64,000 nt of DNA from Robiginitomaculum sp. (lineage in GTDB: Bacteria; Pseudomonadota; Alphaproteobacteria; Caulobacterales; Maricaulaceae): positions 1-64,000 of the forward strand of contig JALSHE010000108.1 of the NCBI GenBank assembly GCA_026982415.1, written 5' to 3'. Below the pieces are notes generated by a model. It saw nothing but the letters and a program-made list of their open reading frames with translations. It searched no databases and was not told the origin of the DNA. The translations under genes and the position numbers were made by a program. Below are positions 49,041 through 58,135 of the stretch, one piece after another; within the stretch, counting starts at the first letter, position 1; each line of letters starts with the position of its first letter.

Positions 49041-49763
49041 TTATTTTGGCCAGTTTTCCAAGAGATGCTGGGCGGCATAGCGCTCCGCATCTTTTTTAGA
49101 TTTTCCTGTGCCCTTTGCGGCACCAAGACCCGGTACGTCAACCTCTATCACAAATAAAGGCCTGTGATCGGGGCCAGTTCGTCCGGCAACGGAATATTCA
49201 GGCAATCCGTAGCCACTTGCAGATGCTTTTTCTTGCAGCTCTGTTTTTGGATCTTTGTTATTTTTCTTGAAGACATTTTCCAATTCTTCGCGCCAAAACT
49301 CGTCATAAAATTTATCTGCAGCCTCCAAACCGCCGTCCAGATAAATTGCGGCCAAGAGTGCCTCGCAAGCATCCCCCAAGATAGATGTTTTATCCCGACC
49401 ACCTTGGCGCACTTCGGACGGTGACATCAACAAATAAGAACCAAGATCAATCCGCCGGGCTACCCGGGCGCAAGCCTCTTTACGCACCAAAGCATTCAGA
49501 CGCCGCGCCATACTGCCCTCATTGCTTGTATCTAGGACGAACAATCTTTCGGCAGTAAGCAAGCCCAGAACCCGATCGCCAAGAAATTCCAACCGTTCAT
49601 AATTGGGATCCTTGCTACGACCGTCCCCATAAGAGGGGTGGGTCAAGGCTTTAACGATGAGATGTTTGTCCTTAAAAACAAGCCGAATTTCTGTTTCCAA
49701 TCCGGCAAGCCGCATTAGCATTTGCGGCGATATATCGTTTTTATTATTCTCGTTCGCAGCCAT
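49041..49763 (-). CDS. rnc: Ribonuclease III
   Basis: NYERLEFLGDRVLGLL signature; C-terminal dsRBD. Confidence 0.96.
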   Translation of the reverse strand: MAANENNKNDISPQMLMRLAGLETEIRLVFKDKHLIVKALTHPSYGDGRSKDPNYERLEFLGDRVLGLLTAERLFVLDTSNEGSMARRLNALVRKEACARVARRIDLGSYLLMSPSEVRQGGRDKTSILGDACEALLAAIYLDGGLEAADKFYDEFWREELENVFKKNNKDPKTELQEKASASGYGLPEYSVAGRTGPDHRPLFVIEVDVPGLGAAKGTGKSKKDAERYAAQHLLENWPK

Positions 49764-50525
49764 TTATCGCAATCCTTTAAAGAAACGGTCGCCGCGCAAT
49801 TTTCCCCACGTCCATGGTTTTTTGATACTAAAACCATCCTCGACAGACAAGAGAATAAATTCGGCACGACCAACCAAGTGACTAGCCGGGACATAGCCAA
49901 CCCCACCAACTCTGGTTGGGTAACGACTGTCCAAAGAACGATCCCGGTTGTCGCCCATGAAAAAATAATTGCCAGCAGGTACGTGGTAGACGCCCGTACT
50001 GTCCACTTCGCTCCCTACTTGTTTATCAATAGTCATATGTGGCTTATCATTGTTGTCGAAAAATTCTTTATATTGGCGGTACTTAAAAGGGTTCCCTACC
50101 TGATCGGTTTGGGTTGTTACAGAGATTTCTGTCGTTCTTTGCTGTATACCATTGATATACAAAAACCCGCCTTTCATTTGCAGTTCGTCCCCTGGCAAGC
50201 CTGCCAAACGTTTAATAAAATACAAAGAGCTGCCTATAGGTTTAAAGACAATAACATCCCCTCGCTTGGGTATCCGCTCAAATACACGCCTTTTCTTGAT
50301 TGGTAAGCTCAAAGGCGAAGCCGCGTATTTACCATAGCCCAATGAGTATTTCGTCGTAATTATATAATCACCTTTATATAGGGTCGGCTCCATAGACGAA
50401 GACGGGATATGAAATGGTTGAAACAAGAATGTACGCAGTAAAAACGCGATAGACAAAGCAATCGCCACTGTTTTTATGGCCTCGACTATAAAACCCATTT
50501 TTCTCTGTTTCTGTGTTTCTGTCAT
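49764..50525 (-). CDS. lepB: Signal peptidase I
   Basis: IPSSSMEPTLYKGDYIITTKYSLGYG, RGDVIVFKP, YFIKRLAGLPGD, FFMGDNRDRSLDSRY. Confidence 0.96.
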   Translation of the reverse strand: MTETQKQRKMGFIVEAIKTVAIALSIAFLLRTFLFQPFHIPSSSMEPTLYKGDYIITTKYSLGYGKYAASPLSLPIKKRRVFERIPKRGDVIVFKPIGSSLYFIKRLAGLPGDELQMKGGFLYINGIQQRTTEISVTTQTDQVGNPFKYRQYKEFFDNNDKPHMTIDKQVGSEVDSTGVYHVPAGNYFFMGDNRDRSLDSRYPTRVGGVGYVPASHLVGRAEFILLSVEDGFSIKKPWTWGKLRGDRFFKGLR

Positions 50526-50914
50526 AATATTTCGAAAATCACAAAGGCTTGGGCATAAGGATAATCATCGCTCAAACTTAGATGTATCTTCCAGTTTTGA
50601 CCTTGCTGTAATTGCGCTTCTACCCGCTCCAAAGCTTCCCCGTATAGACGGATTTCCGGCTTGCCCGAAGAGTGGTTAATGACCTCAACATCTTGCCAAG
50701 ACAGCGCCCCTGAATGAGACCCTGCAAGCGCTTTGGCGGTTGCTTCCTTGGCTGCAAAGCGTTTGGCATAGGAACTGGCACGGCTAGAGCTAGCGTCGGA
50801 ACGTGCGCGTTCACCCTCGGTAAAAACCTTAAGCGGAAACCACTCACCAAACTTATCCAACAAAGCAGAAATACGCCGAATATCACAAAGGTCTGTACCT
50901 ATACCGATTATCAT
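50522..50914 (-). CDS. acpS: Holo-[acyl-carrier-protein] synthase
   Basis: IIGIGTDLCDIRRI, KRFAAKEATAKAL. Confidence 0.94.
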   Translation of the reverse strand: MIIGIGTDLCDIRRISALLDKFGEWFPLKVFTEGERARSDASSSRASSYAKRFAAKEATAKALAGSHSGALSWQDVEVINHSSGKPEIRLYGEALERVEAQLQQGQNWKIHLSLSDDYPYAQAFVIFEIL

Positions 50915-51663
50915 TTGGGGACAATCCGCGATTCACTAATCAACCGCCGCATTTCTTGGATCGCAGGTTTTAGGCCCATTGTTATGGCTTCGCCTATTAT
51001 GAAATGGCCTATATTTAGCTCCTTGGCTTCAGAGATAGCGGCGACGGGCGTTACATTGTCGAACGTTAGGCCGTGGCCGAAATGGACTTCTAGGCCGAGT
51101 GCATCCGCCTGTTTTGCGCCTTTGCGCATGGCGGACAACAAAGCTTCGGCCTTGTCCGCATCGCCCGCATCCAGTGCATGGGCATAGGCTCCGGTATGAA
51201 ATTCTACCACTTGGGCGCCGCAGGCTTCGCTGGCGGTTATTTGGTGGGGGACGGCCTCTATGAATAGAGATACACGGCTACCGTTTTCAGAGAGCGCGCG
51301 GGCTATGGGTGTGATTTGGTTGTGAAGGCCAGCCGCATCTAGCCCGCCTTCTGTGGTGCGTTCTTCGCGTTTTTCTGGCACTAGACAGACGGCGTGTGGT
51401 TTGGTCGCCAAGGCTATTTCAGCCATATCATCGACAGCGGCCATTTCAAAATTTAGCGGTTTACCCAGTTCTAAACATAATGCCTGCAACCGCGCCATAT
51501 CATCGTCATTTATATGGCGGCGATCTTCGCGCAAATGGGCAGTTATGCCGTCCGCACCCGCTTCAATAGCCAGTCGTGCGGCACCTACGGGATCTGGATG
51601 TATACCGCCGCGAGCATTGCGCAAAGTGGCCACATGGTCAATATTTACGCCCAAACGTATCAC
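50911..51663 (-). CDS. pdxJ: Pyridoxine 5'-phosphate synthase
   Basis: RLGVNIDHVATLRNARGGIHPDPVGAARLAIEAGADGITAHLREDRRHI. Confidence 0.97.
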   Translation of the reverse strand: MIRLGVNIDHVATLRNARGGIHPDPVGAARLAIEAGADGITAHLREDRRHINDDDMARLQALCLELGKPLNFEMAAVDDMAEIALATKPHAVCLVPEKREERTTEGGLDAAGLHNQITPIARALSENGSRVSLFIEAVPHQITASEACGAQVVEFHTGAYAHALDAGDADKAEALLSAMRKGAKQADALGLEVHFGHGLTFDNVTPVAAISEAKELNIGHFIIGEAITMGLKPAIQEMRRLISESRIVPK

Positions 51664-52247
51664 TATTTTAGCCCTCGGCTACCCGGTTTTATCGCAGGCA
51701 TTGCCGCAAGTTCTGGCGGTAAATCATCTTTATCGTAAGACGGGAATACTTTCGACGCTAAGCTGATAAGCGGCACACCAATATCTGCCTTGCCGCCTGA
51801 ACGGTCAAACAAACATGCGCCCGCAATCACCTTTGCGCCCGTCGCATTAATGGCTTCGATGCACTCGCGCGAGCTTAGGCCTGTGGAAATAATATCTTCC
51901 ATCATCAAAACTTTTTGGCCTTGCTCCAGCGTAAAGCCGCGCCGCAAGGTAAACTCGCCGTTCTCGCGCTCCACGAATATAGATTCCAATCCCATCTGCC
52001 GCGCCATTTCATAACCAGGTATTACCCCCCCCATGGCAGGCGCAACGATAATGTCCGGCATAACTTCCAATGTTGACCTTATTTTATTCGCTAAAGCCGC
52101 ACACAATGTTGCCGTCAGCACCGGGTTTTTAAACACGAATGCTTTTTGCAAAAACACTGGGCTTCGCCGCCCGCTGGATAAAATAAAATGCCCCTCAAGC
52201 AAAGCACCTGCTTGCTTAAACACATCTAAGACGTCATCTGTATTCAT
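51663..52247 (-). CDS. pyrE: Orotate phosphoribosyltransferase
   Basis: [42 protein letters not shown] motif. Confidence 0.93.
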   Translation of the reverse strand: MNTDDVLDVFKQAGALLEGHFILSSGRRSPVFLQKAFVFKNPVLTATLCAALANKIRSTLEVMPDIIVAPAMGGVIPGYEMARQMGLESIFVERENGEFTLRRGFTLEQGQKVLMMEDIISTGLSSRECIEAINATGAKVIAGACLFDRSGGKADIGVPLISLASKVFPSYDKDDLPPELAAMPAIKPGSRGLK

Positions 52248-52268
52248 GCTACTATCCTAAAACCCTCA

Positions 52269-54500
52269 TTACACATCTGCTCTGGCGCGGCGCACATCTA
52301 CTACATAGGCACTAGCGTGCATGGCTGCAACAATTTGTGAGAGATGGCGTGTGTCGGTCACTTCAATGTCCATGACCATGTCGAAGAAAGACGGCGAGCG
52401 TTTTAGGGTCTTAATATTGGTCACATTACCCCCCGCCTCGCCGATAATCGCTGTGACTGCCGCTAACGCGCCTGGCACATGCTCTAATGTCGTCGTTACT
52501 TGACCAACGGATGCGGTTTTCTCTACGGATTTACGCCATGCCAAATCAATCCAAAGTTCCGGTTTTTCTTCTAAGGTCGCTAAAAGATCGCAATCAATTG
52601 TGTGAATAACGATTCCCTTATCTTTCGTTAAAATGCCGACAATGCGGTCTCCGGGAATTGGGTAGCAACATTCACCAATGTGCAGACCAACACCTTCGTG
52701 AAAGCCGTCGCCTTTAACATATAATTTTGCCGTATTGTCATCAATCAAATCCCGGTTGACCACAGCACCTGAGGGTACATGTTCACTACGACCCGGAAAT
52801 ACGCCGTTCATAAAATCGCTAATGGCCAAGTTTCCGCTGCCGAGCGCCACATATAAATCGTCTACACTGTCATATTGTAGCCGGGTCAAAGCATCGATCA
52901 GCGCACTTTCACTAAAGGTCTTGTCTTCCCGGGCAAAGGCATGGTCGGCGAGCTTGAACCCGATTTCTCGGTGTTCCGCGCTTTCCCCCTTTCTCGTTAG
53001 CCGCCGAAGCGCAGAGCGGGCTTTGCCTGTGACAACCATGCTTTCCCAACCCGGATTAGGTTCAGGCGTACCGCCGCGAATAATCTTGACCACATCACCG
53101 TTCTTAAGGCGCGTCCGCAAAGGCTTTTCTTGGCGGTTTATGAGCGCACCAATACAGGTATCCCCGACATTTGTATGCACGGCATAAGCAAAATCCAGCG
53201 GGGTCGCCCCTTGCGGCAAGGCGATAAGTTCGCCTTTGGGTGTAAAGGTGAAAACTTGATCTGCGAACATTTCCAGTTTGGCATATTCCAAAAATTCGCC
53301 CGCATCGCCGCCGTGTTCCATCATTTCCACCAAATGACGGATACGGTTTAGCGGGTCATATTCTCCGGATTTAGAGCTGTCATATTCATAGCTATTGTCT
53401 TTATAGCTCCAATGGGCGGCAATACCGCGCTCAGCCAAATCGTTCATGGCTTCGGTGCGTATCTGAATTTCCACGCGCTGGTTATCCGGCCCGAGAATAG
53501 TCGTGTGGACGCTTTGATAGCCGTTTTGCTTAGGCACAGAAATAAAATCGCGGAACCTGTCGGGGACGCACCTGAATTTTATGTGCAGCAAACCAAGTAC
53601 TTCATAGCAGTCTTCAACACTGTCTACGATGACACGAAAGGCATAAATGTCGGCAACATCTTCAAAGCTAATACCTTGGCGTTGCAGTTTGCGCCAAATG
53701 GCATAGGGGCGCTTTTCACGGCCAAACACGCGTGCGGTTTTCTTATGTTCACTAAGCAAGTCCCGTAACATAATAGACAGGTGAGAAATGGCGGTTTTTT
53801 GACTGTCGCGCCATTCTATTAAGCGGGCTTCTATGCCTTCAAATGCCGACGTATTTATATATTTAAACGCCAAATCTTCTAATTCCGCACATATGCGCTC
53901 AACCCCGATTTTACGGGCAAGCGGCGCGTAAATTTCCATAGTTTCACGAGCAATGCGTTCCCTTGAGGCTTGTTTGGGGTGATGCCCTAATGTGCGCATA
54001 TTATGAAGTCGGTCGCAGAGTTTTACGATAAGCACCCGTACATCTTTGCTCATGGCGAGCACAAATTTTTGGAAGTTTTCTGCTTGCTGCCCCTCGCGGG
54101 TAAGCTCTTTGCTGGACAGTTCCAACTGACCCAATTTCGTCACCCCGACCACGAGGTCTGTAATCTCGTCACCGAACTCGGCGCGCATATCGTCTTCGGT
54201 GATTTCCGTATCTTCAATCACATCATGCATTAAGGCCGTACAAATAGAGCGGGTATCCATGCGTAGATTAACCAAAATTTCCGCAACCGCTATGGGGTGG
54301 CCTGCATATAGCTCGCCTGAATGGCGCTTTTGATTGCGGTGCGCCCACACACAAGTATCATAAGCCCGCCCGAGCAAGTCCTCTAATACGGACGGGTTAT
54401 AGGCGCGCACACGGGCAATCAGCTCGGATTTTGGGAGAAAATCAGCCTTTTTATCCTTTTGGGGAACAGGTTCCATATGTGCAGCAACATTCATACTCAT
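52269..54500 (-). CDS. Bifunctional (p)ppGpp synthetase/hydrolase (RelA/SpoT family)
   Basis: HD domain (HPIAVAEILVNLRMDTRSICTALMHDVIEDTEIT), RelA synthetase, TGS and ACT domains. Confidence 0.95.
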   Translation of the reverse strand: MSMNVAAHMEPVPQKDKKADFLPKSELIARVRAYNPSVLEDLLGRAYDTCVWAHRNQKRHSGELYAGHPIAVAEILVNLRMDTRSICTALMHDVIEDTEITEDDMRAEFGDEITDLVVGVTKLGQLELSSKELTREGQQAENFQKFVLAMSKDVRVLIVKLCDRLHNMRTLGHHPKQASRERIARETMEIYAPLARKIGVERICAELEDLAFKYINTSAFEGIEARLIEWRDSQKTAISHLSIMLRDLLSEHKKTARVFGREKRPYAIWRKLQRQGISFEDVADIYAFRVIVDSVEDCYEVLGLLHIKFRCVPDRFRDFISVPKQNGYQSVHTTILGPDNQRVEIQIRTEAMNDLAERGIAAHWSYKDNSYEYDSSKSGEYDPLNRIRHLVEMMEHGGDAGEFLEYAKLEMFADQVFTFTPKGELIALPQGATPLDFAYAVHTNVGDTCIGALINRQEKPLRTRLKNGDVVKIIRGGTPEPNPGWESMVVTGKARSALRRLTRKGESAEHREIGFKLADHAFAREDKTFSESALIDALTRLQYDSVDDLYVALGSGNLAISDFMNGVFPGRSEHVPSGAVVNRDLIDDNTAKLYVKGDGFHEGVGLHIGECCYPIPGDRIVGILTKDKGIVIHTIDCDLLATLEEKPELWIDLAWRKSVEKTASVGQVTTTLEHVPGALAAVTAIIGEAGGNVTNIKTLKRSPSFFDMVMDIEVTDTRHLSQIVAAMHASAYVVDVRRARADV

Positions 54501-54573
54501 ATGCTACGCTTGCATTTTTACATGTGCAATAGTTTATGAGTGGCTTGCCCAACAATGACCCTAGGCCTGCAAA

Positions 54574-55662
54574 TTACGCTTGTGTGTCTTCCAGCACGCC
54601 TCTTCGGATTTGGTCTTGTTCAAGGCTTTCGAATAATGCCTGAAAATTGCCCTCTCCGAAGCCCTCATTCCCCTTGCGCTGTATCAACTCAATGAATATT
54701 GGACCGATCAGGTTTTCGGTGAAAATTTGCAACAAAAGCCCCTGCCCTTCTGTCGGCGCGCCGTCTATGAGAATATTGCGTTTACGCATTTCTTCAACGG
54801 ATTCGCCGTGCCCAGGCAAGCGTTTATCTATAAGATCAAAATAAGTATCTATTGTCGTTTGCAATGGCACACCATTTTCCGTGAATTGATCTACAGTGGC
54901 AAATATATCGTTAGAGCCGAGCGCAATATGTTGAATGCCTTCACCATTATAATCAGCGAGAAACTCCTCAATCTGGCTTTTATCATCACGACTTTCATTA
55001 ATCGGTATGCGTATCTTGCCGCACGGGCTAGTCATGGCTTTGGAGATTAGGCCAGTTAACTTGCCTTCAATATCAAAATAACGAATTTCCCGGAAGTTGA
55101 AAATATCCTCATAAAAACTCCCCCACTTTTCCATCTCGCCCCTGTGTACATTATGGGTAAGATGATCCAAATAAGTCAGCCCTGTTGACTTTTCCGCCAT
55201 TGAGTCCTGCCAACCATCAATAAATTTGAAATCAACATCATAAATCGTGTCATCACCATAGCGGTCAACAAAATACAGGCGGCTACCGCCAATACCTTCA
55301 ATGGCTGGGATATTTAGCTCCATAGGATTAGCCGAACTCGGGCACGGAACAGCACCCTGCTCCAAAGCTTTTTTGTAAGCAAATGCCGCATCCTTAACCC
55401 GAAATGCCATCGCACAAGCGCTTGAACCATGTTCACGAGCAAAATTTTGCGCAAAACTGTCAGGCTCCGAATTTATAATGAAATGGATGTCGCCCTGCTT
55501 CATCAGAACAATGTCTTTAGATCTGTGAACCGCGACTTTAACAAAGCCCATTTTCTCAAATAGTTTTATCATTTTCTGCGGCTCTGTTGTTGCGTATTCC
55601 ACAAATTCAAATCCGTCTGTGCCTAAAGGGTTGTCAAATAAATCTGCCAAAATGTTCTCCAT
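54574..55662 (-). CDS. hppD: 4-hydroxyphenylpyruvate dioxygenase
   Basis: DGFEFVEYATTEPQKMIKLFEKMGF, YLDHLTHNVHRGEMEKWGSFYEDIFNFREIRYFDIEG, GPIFIELIQRKGNEGFGEGNFQALFESLE. Confidence 0.95.
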   Translation of the reverse strand: MENILADLFDNPLGTDGFEFVEYATTEPQKMIKLFEKMGFVKVAVHRSKDIVLMKQGDIHFIINSEPDSFAQNFAREHGSSACAMAFRVKDAAFAYKKALEQGAVPCPSSANPMELNIPAIEGIGGSRLYFVDRYGDDTIYDVDFKFIDGWQDSMAEKSTGLTYLDHLTHNVHRGEMEKWGSFYEDIFNFREIRYFDIEGKLTGLISKAMTSPCGKIRIPINESRDDKSQIEEFLADYNGEGIQHIALGSNDIFATVDQFTENGVPLQTTIDTYFDLIDKRLPGHGESVEEMRKRNILIDGAPTEGQGLLLQIFTENLIGPIFIELIQRKGNEGFGEGNFQALFESLEQDQIRRGVLEDTQA

Positions 55663-55672
55663 AATTACTTTG

Positions 55673-55708
55673 TTGTACTATTAGTAACATATGTTACTAA
55701 TAGTACAA
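55673..55708. promoter_or_regulatory. Perfect 36-bp palindrome TTGTACTATTAGTAACAT|ATGTTACTAATAGTACAA, candidate MarR operator
   Basis: Every base pairs across the centre; lies in the 70-bp divergent region between hppD and the marR-type gene. Confidence 0.75.
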
Positions 55709-55732
55709 GTCATAATAAAGAAAAGAGAAATC

Positions 55733-56170
55733 ATGTTCGACCTAGAGACGTTCCTGCCTTATCGGCTTTCAATTCTATCCCAAACTATCTCGGGGCTGGT
55801 TGCCCGGGAATATGAAAGCAAATTTGGCCTAAGTATGAACCAATGGCGGTGTTTGGTCATTATCCATGCCCATCAACCCGTTACGGCAAAAGAAATTGCC
55901 CCCCTGACTTTGCTCGACAAAATGGCAATCTCGCGAGCCATAAAGATACTGGAAAAACGAAAGTTGATAAAAACATCCAAAGGCAAAGACGCCCGTAGTC
56001 GTATGTTGAATTTGACCCATGTGGGCAATAAAATCTACGAGGAAGTCATCCCGATTGCTCAAAAGTACGAAACCTCTCTTTTAAGCAGTCTTACGGATAA
56101 ACAACAAAGTGCACTAAAAGCGATAATTAATCAGCTCTTACAAGAGGCACGGGAATTATCAGTAAAATAA
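55733..56170 (+). CDS. MarR family transcriptional regulator
   Basis: SMNQWRCLVIIHAHQPVTAKEIAPLTLLDKMAISRAIKILEKRKLIKTSKGKDARSRMLNLTHVG; ATG at 55733 (ORF extends upstream to 55691). Confidence 0.9.
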   Translation: MFDLETFLPYRLSILSQTISGLVAREYESKFGLSMNQWRCLVIIHAHQPVTAKEIAPLTLLDKMAISRAIKILEKRKLIKTSKGKDARSRMLNLTHVGNKIYEEVIPIAQKYETSLLSSLTDKQQSALKAIINQLLQEARELSVK

Positions 56171-56198
56171 CAGTTTTTGTTTGTAAAAATATAAGCAG

Positions 56199-56717
56199 TG
56201 AACCGCCAAGGGTTTGCCGGAGGCTCCTAATCTATAGTAGAAAGAGCTATTATGAGCAACACAGGACATACATTTTCACTAGAAGTGCGCGCGCGAGCCG
56301 TTCGGATGGTGCTAGAGAACGAGAGCGATTACTCGTCTCGTTGGGCGGCAATCACATCTATATTGGCGAAGATTGGATGTGTACCACAAACGTTAAGCAG
56401 CTGGATTAAGCGCACGGAAATTGACAGCGGCACACGGGCTGGCGTCCCGTCCGATATGACTGCCAAGATGAAAGCCTTGGAACGTGAGAACCGCGAACTT
56501 CGCCAAGCTAATGAGATACTGCGCAAAGATTCTGCGTATTTTGCCCATTTTTAACTTATTATGGCGGAGCTCGACTGCTCGTTCAAACGATGACAAAGTG
56601 TATTGATAATCACCGAAATTGCAACCCTAGACACACGATTGACATAAAGCAATTAATTCGGTTGCTGTCAACGTAGTTTTAAAACTAAACAGCCTCCGGC
56701 AAACCCGGCGCGGTTCA
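56199..56717 (+). mobile_element. IS3-family insertion sequence remnant (519 bp, internally deleted) with 27-bp imperfect terminal inverted repeats and 4-bp target duplication
   Basis: IRL TGAACCGCCAAGGGTTTGCCGGAGGCT (56199-56225), IRR reverse complement TGAACCGCGCCGGGTTTGCCGGAGGCT (56691-56717), 24/27 identical; GCAG flanks both ends. Confidence 0.88.
56252..56596 (+). pseudogene. IS3-family transposase OrfA remnant
   Basis: HTFSLEVRARAVRMVLENESDYSSRWAAITSILAKIGCVPQTLSSWIKRTE...RENRELRQANEILRKDSAYFA; in-frame stop at 56552, same frame then reads MAELDCSFKR*; no OrfB. Confidence 0.85.
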
Positions 56718-56937
56718 GCAGATACAATTTGTTAAGGGTAATAATACTTATTTGGCACTCTGAGCAAAGTTTTACTCCACAAATAAATAAACTCGGTACA
56801 TAATGGACATGTTATACCAATGGTATGACAGGCGGGTTGAAACGTTGCCCCACATCAACCGGACAATCCGCCACTGTTTTGTTTTGGGTTATCATTTTGT
56901 GGGGTGTTATTATCAGTAAAATAAACGTCTTTGGGGG

Positions 56938-58011
56938 CTACATAAACCCACTTGTTAATTGGCTACTTGCCTGAAAAATAACATTAATTTTATTGTCCGT
57001 ATCTGCCGAAGTTTGCCAACCGCTGAGTAAATGCTGTTTGGTGATTGTTGCTAAAGCATCGATATGGATATTTTGGTCATTTAGACACGGCACCAATGAT
57101 AATACTTCACCACCCGCCTCTATAAACGCCTGCCGAGCCTGGATAGACAACTCTTCCAGAGTTTCAAGACTGTCCGCAGAAAAACCCGGCGTAATGATAA
57201 GGACTTTCTTTTTGCCCTGTGCTGCCAGAGCTTTCAACGTAGCCAACGTATAGGGCTGCAACCACTCCTTGGGGCCAAAACGGGACTGGAAAGTAATTTG
57301 TTTTTCGATTTTTATATCTGCAAGTTCAGTACACAAAAGGTCATAAGTACGGCGACATTCTTTCTCATATGGGTCACCTTTTTCAACATTAGATACAGGC
57401 AGTCCGTGAAACGAAACCAAAATATGATCTGGCTGCCAGTCAAGACCACGTAAATGTTGTCTCATGCTTTGGGTAACCGCCTCTATATACGCCGGATTAT
57501 CATGATAATCGCGCAGGAACCTGATGGCAGGTAAATCCGCCCGTTTACGAATTATCCGAGATAATTCGTCGTAAACCGTGGCCACGGTCGCACCAGCATA
57601 TTGAGGGTAAAGTGGGAGTACACCAATTTTCTTGCACCCTTTGTCCTCCAATTTAGCTAACGCCAGTTCTATAGACGGCTGACCGTAGCGCATAGCAGGC
57701 TCTACATACACATCATCCGGAAGAGCGGCTTGTAATTTATCCGCCTGTGCGCGGGTGATTTCCACCAAGGGTGCTTCTGGTGAAAATGCGCCATTGTCAT
57801 CGCGTCCCCAAATTTTCTGGTAAGCTTGGGCAGAACGAGCTGGACGTGTGCGCAAAATAATACCGTGTAAAATTGGCCGCCACAATAATGGGTGTAATTC
57901 AATCACACGTCTGTCCGTCAAAAACTGCGCCAAATATTTGCGCAATGCCTTTGGTGTCGGCGCGGCGGGTGAACCAAGATTTGCTATTATTATACCGTAG
58001 CGTTCTGTCAC
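56938..58011 (-). CDS. hemH: Ferrochelatase
   Basis: IIIANLGSPAAPTPKALRKYLAQFLTDRRVIELHPLLW, LVSFHGLPVSNVEKGDPYEKEC, FQSRFGPKEWLQPYT, PGFSADSLETLEE. Confidence 0.95.
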   Translation of the reverse strand: MTERYGIIIANLGSPAAPTPKALRKYLAQFLTDRRVIELHPLLWRPILHGIILRTRPARSAQAYQKIWGRDDNGAFSPEAPLVEITRAQADKLQAALPDDVYVEPAMRYGQPSIELALAKLEDKGCKKIGVLPLYPQYAGATVATVYDELSRIIRKRADLPAIRFLRDYHDNPAYIEAVTQSMRQHLRGLDWQPDHILVSFHGLPVSNVEKGDPYEKECRRTYDLLCTELADIKIEKQITFQSRFGPKEWLQPYTLATLKALAAQGKKKVLIITPGFSADSLETLEELSIQARQAFIEAGGEVLSLVPCLNDQNIHIDALATITKQHLLSGWQTSADTDNKINVIFQASSQLTSGFM

Positions 58012-58135
58012 GAAAAACCATTCTATACAACTGCGTCAAATTTTCATATACCCTTGACGTTTACCGCCAGTTCCTTACCAATAGTTTCCATATAAATAAA
58101 GCGTCGTTTTGTCACATTTAGAGAAAGTAATGTTC

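Noticed and set aside
56814-56826. ATACCA-a-TGGTAT palindrome between the IS remnant and hemH, considered as a fifth GntR site
   Set aside because: It is not upstream of any gene start (hemH ends nearby on the minus strand) and a 13-bp match of this kind can occur by chance.
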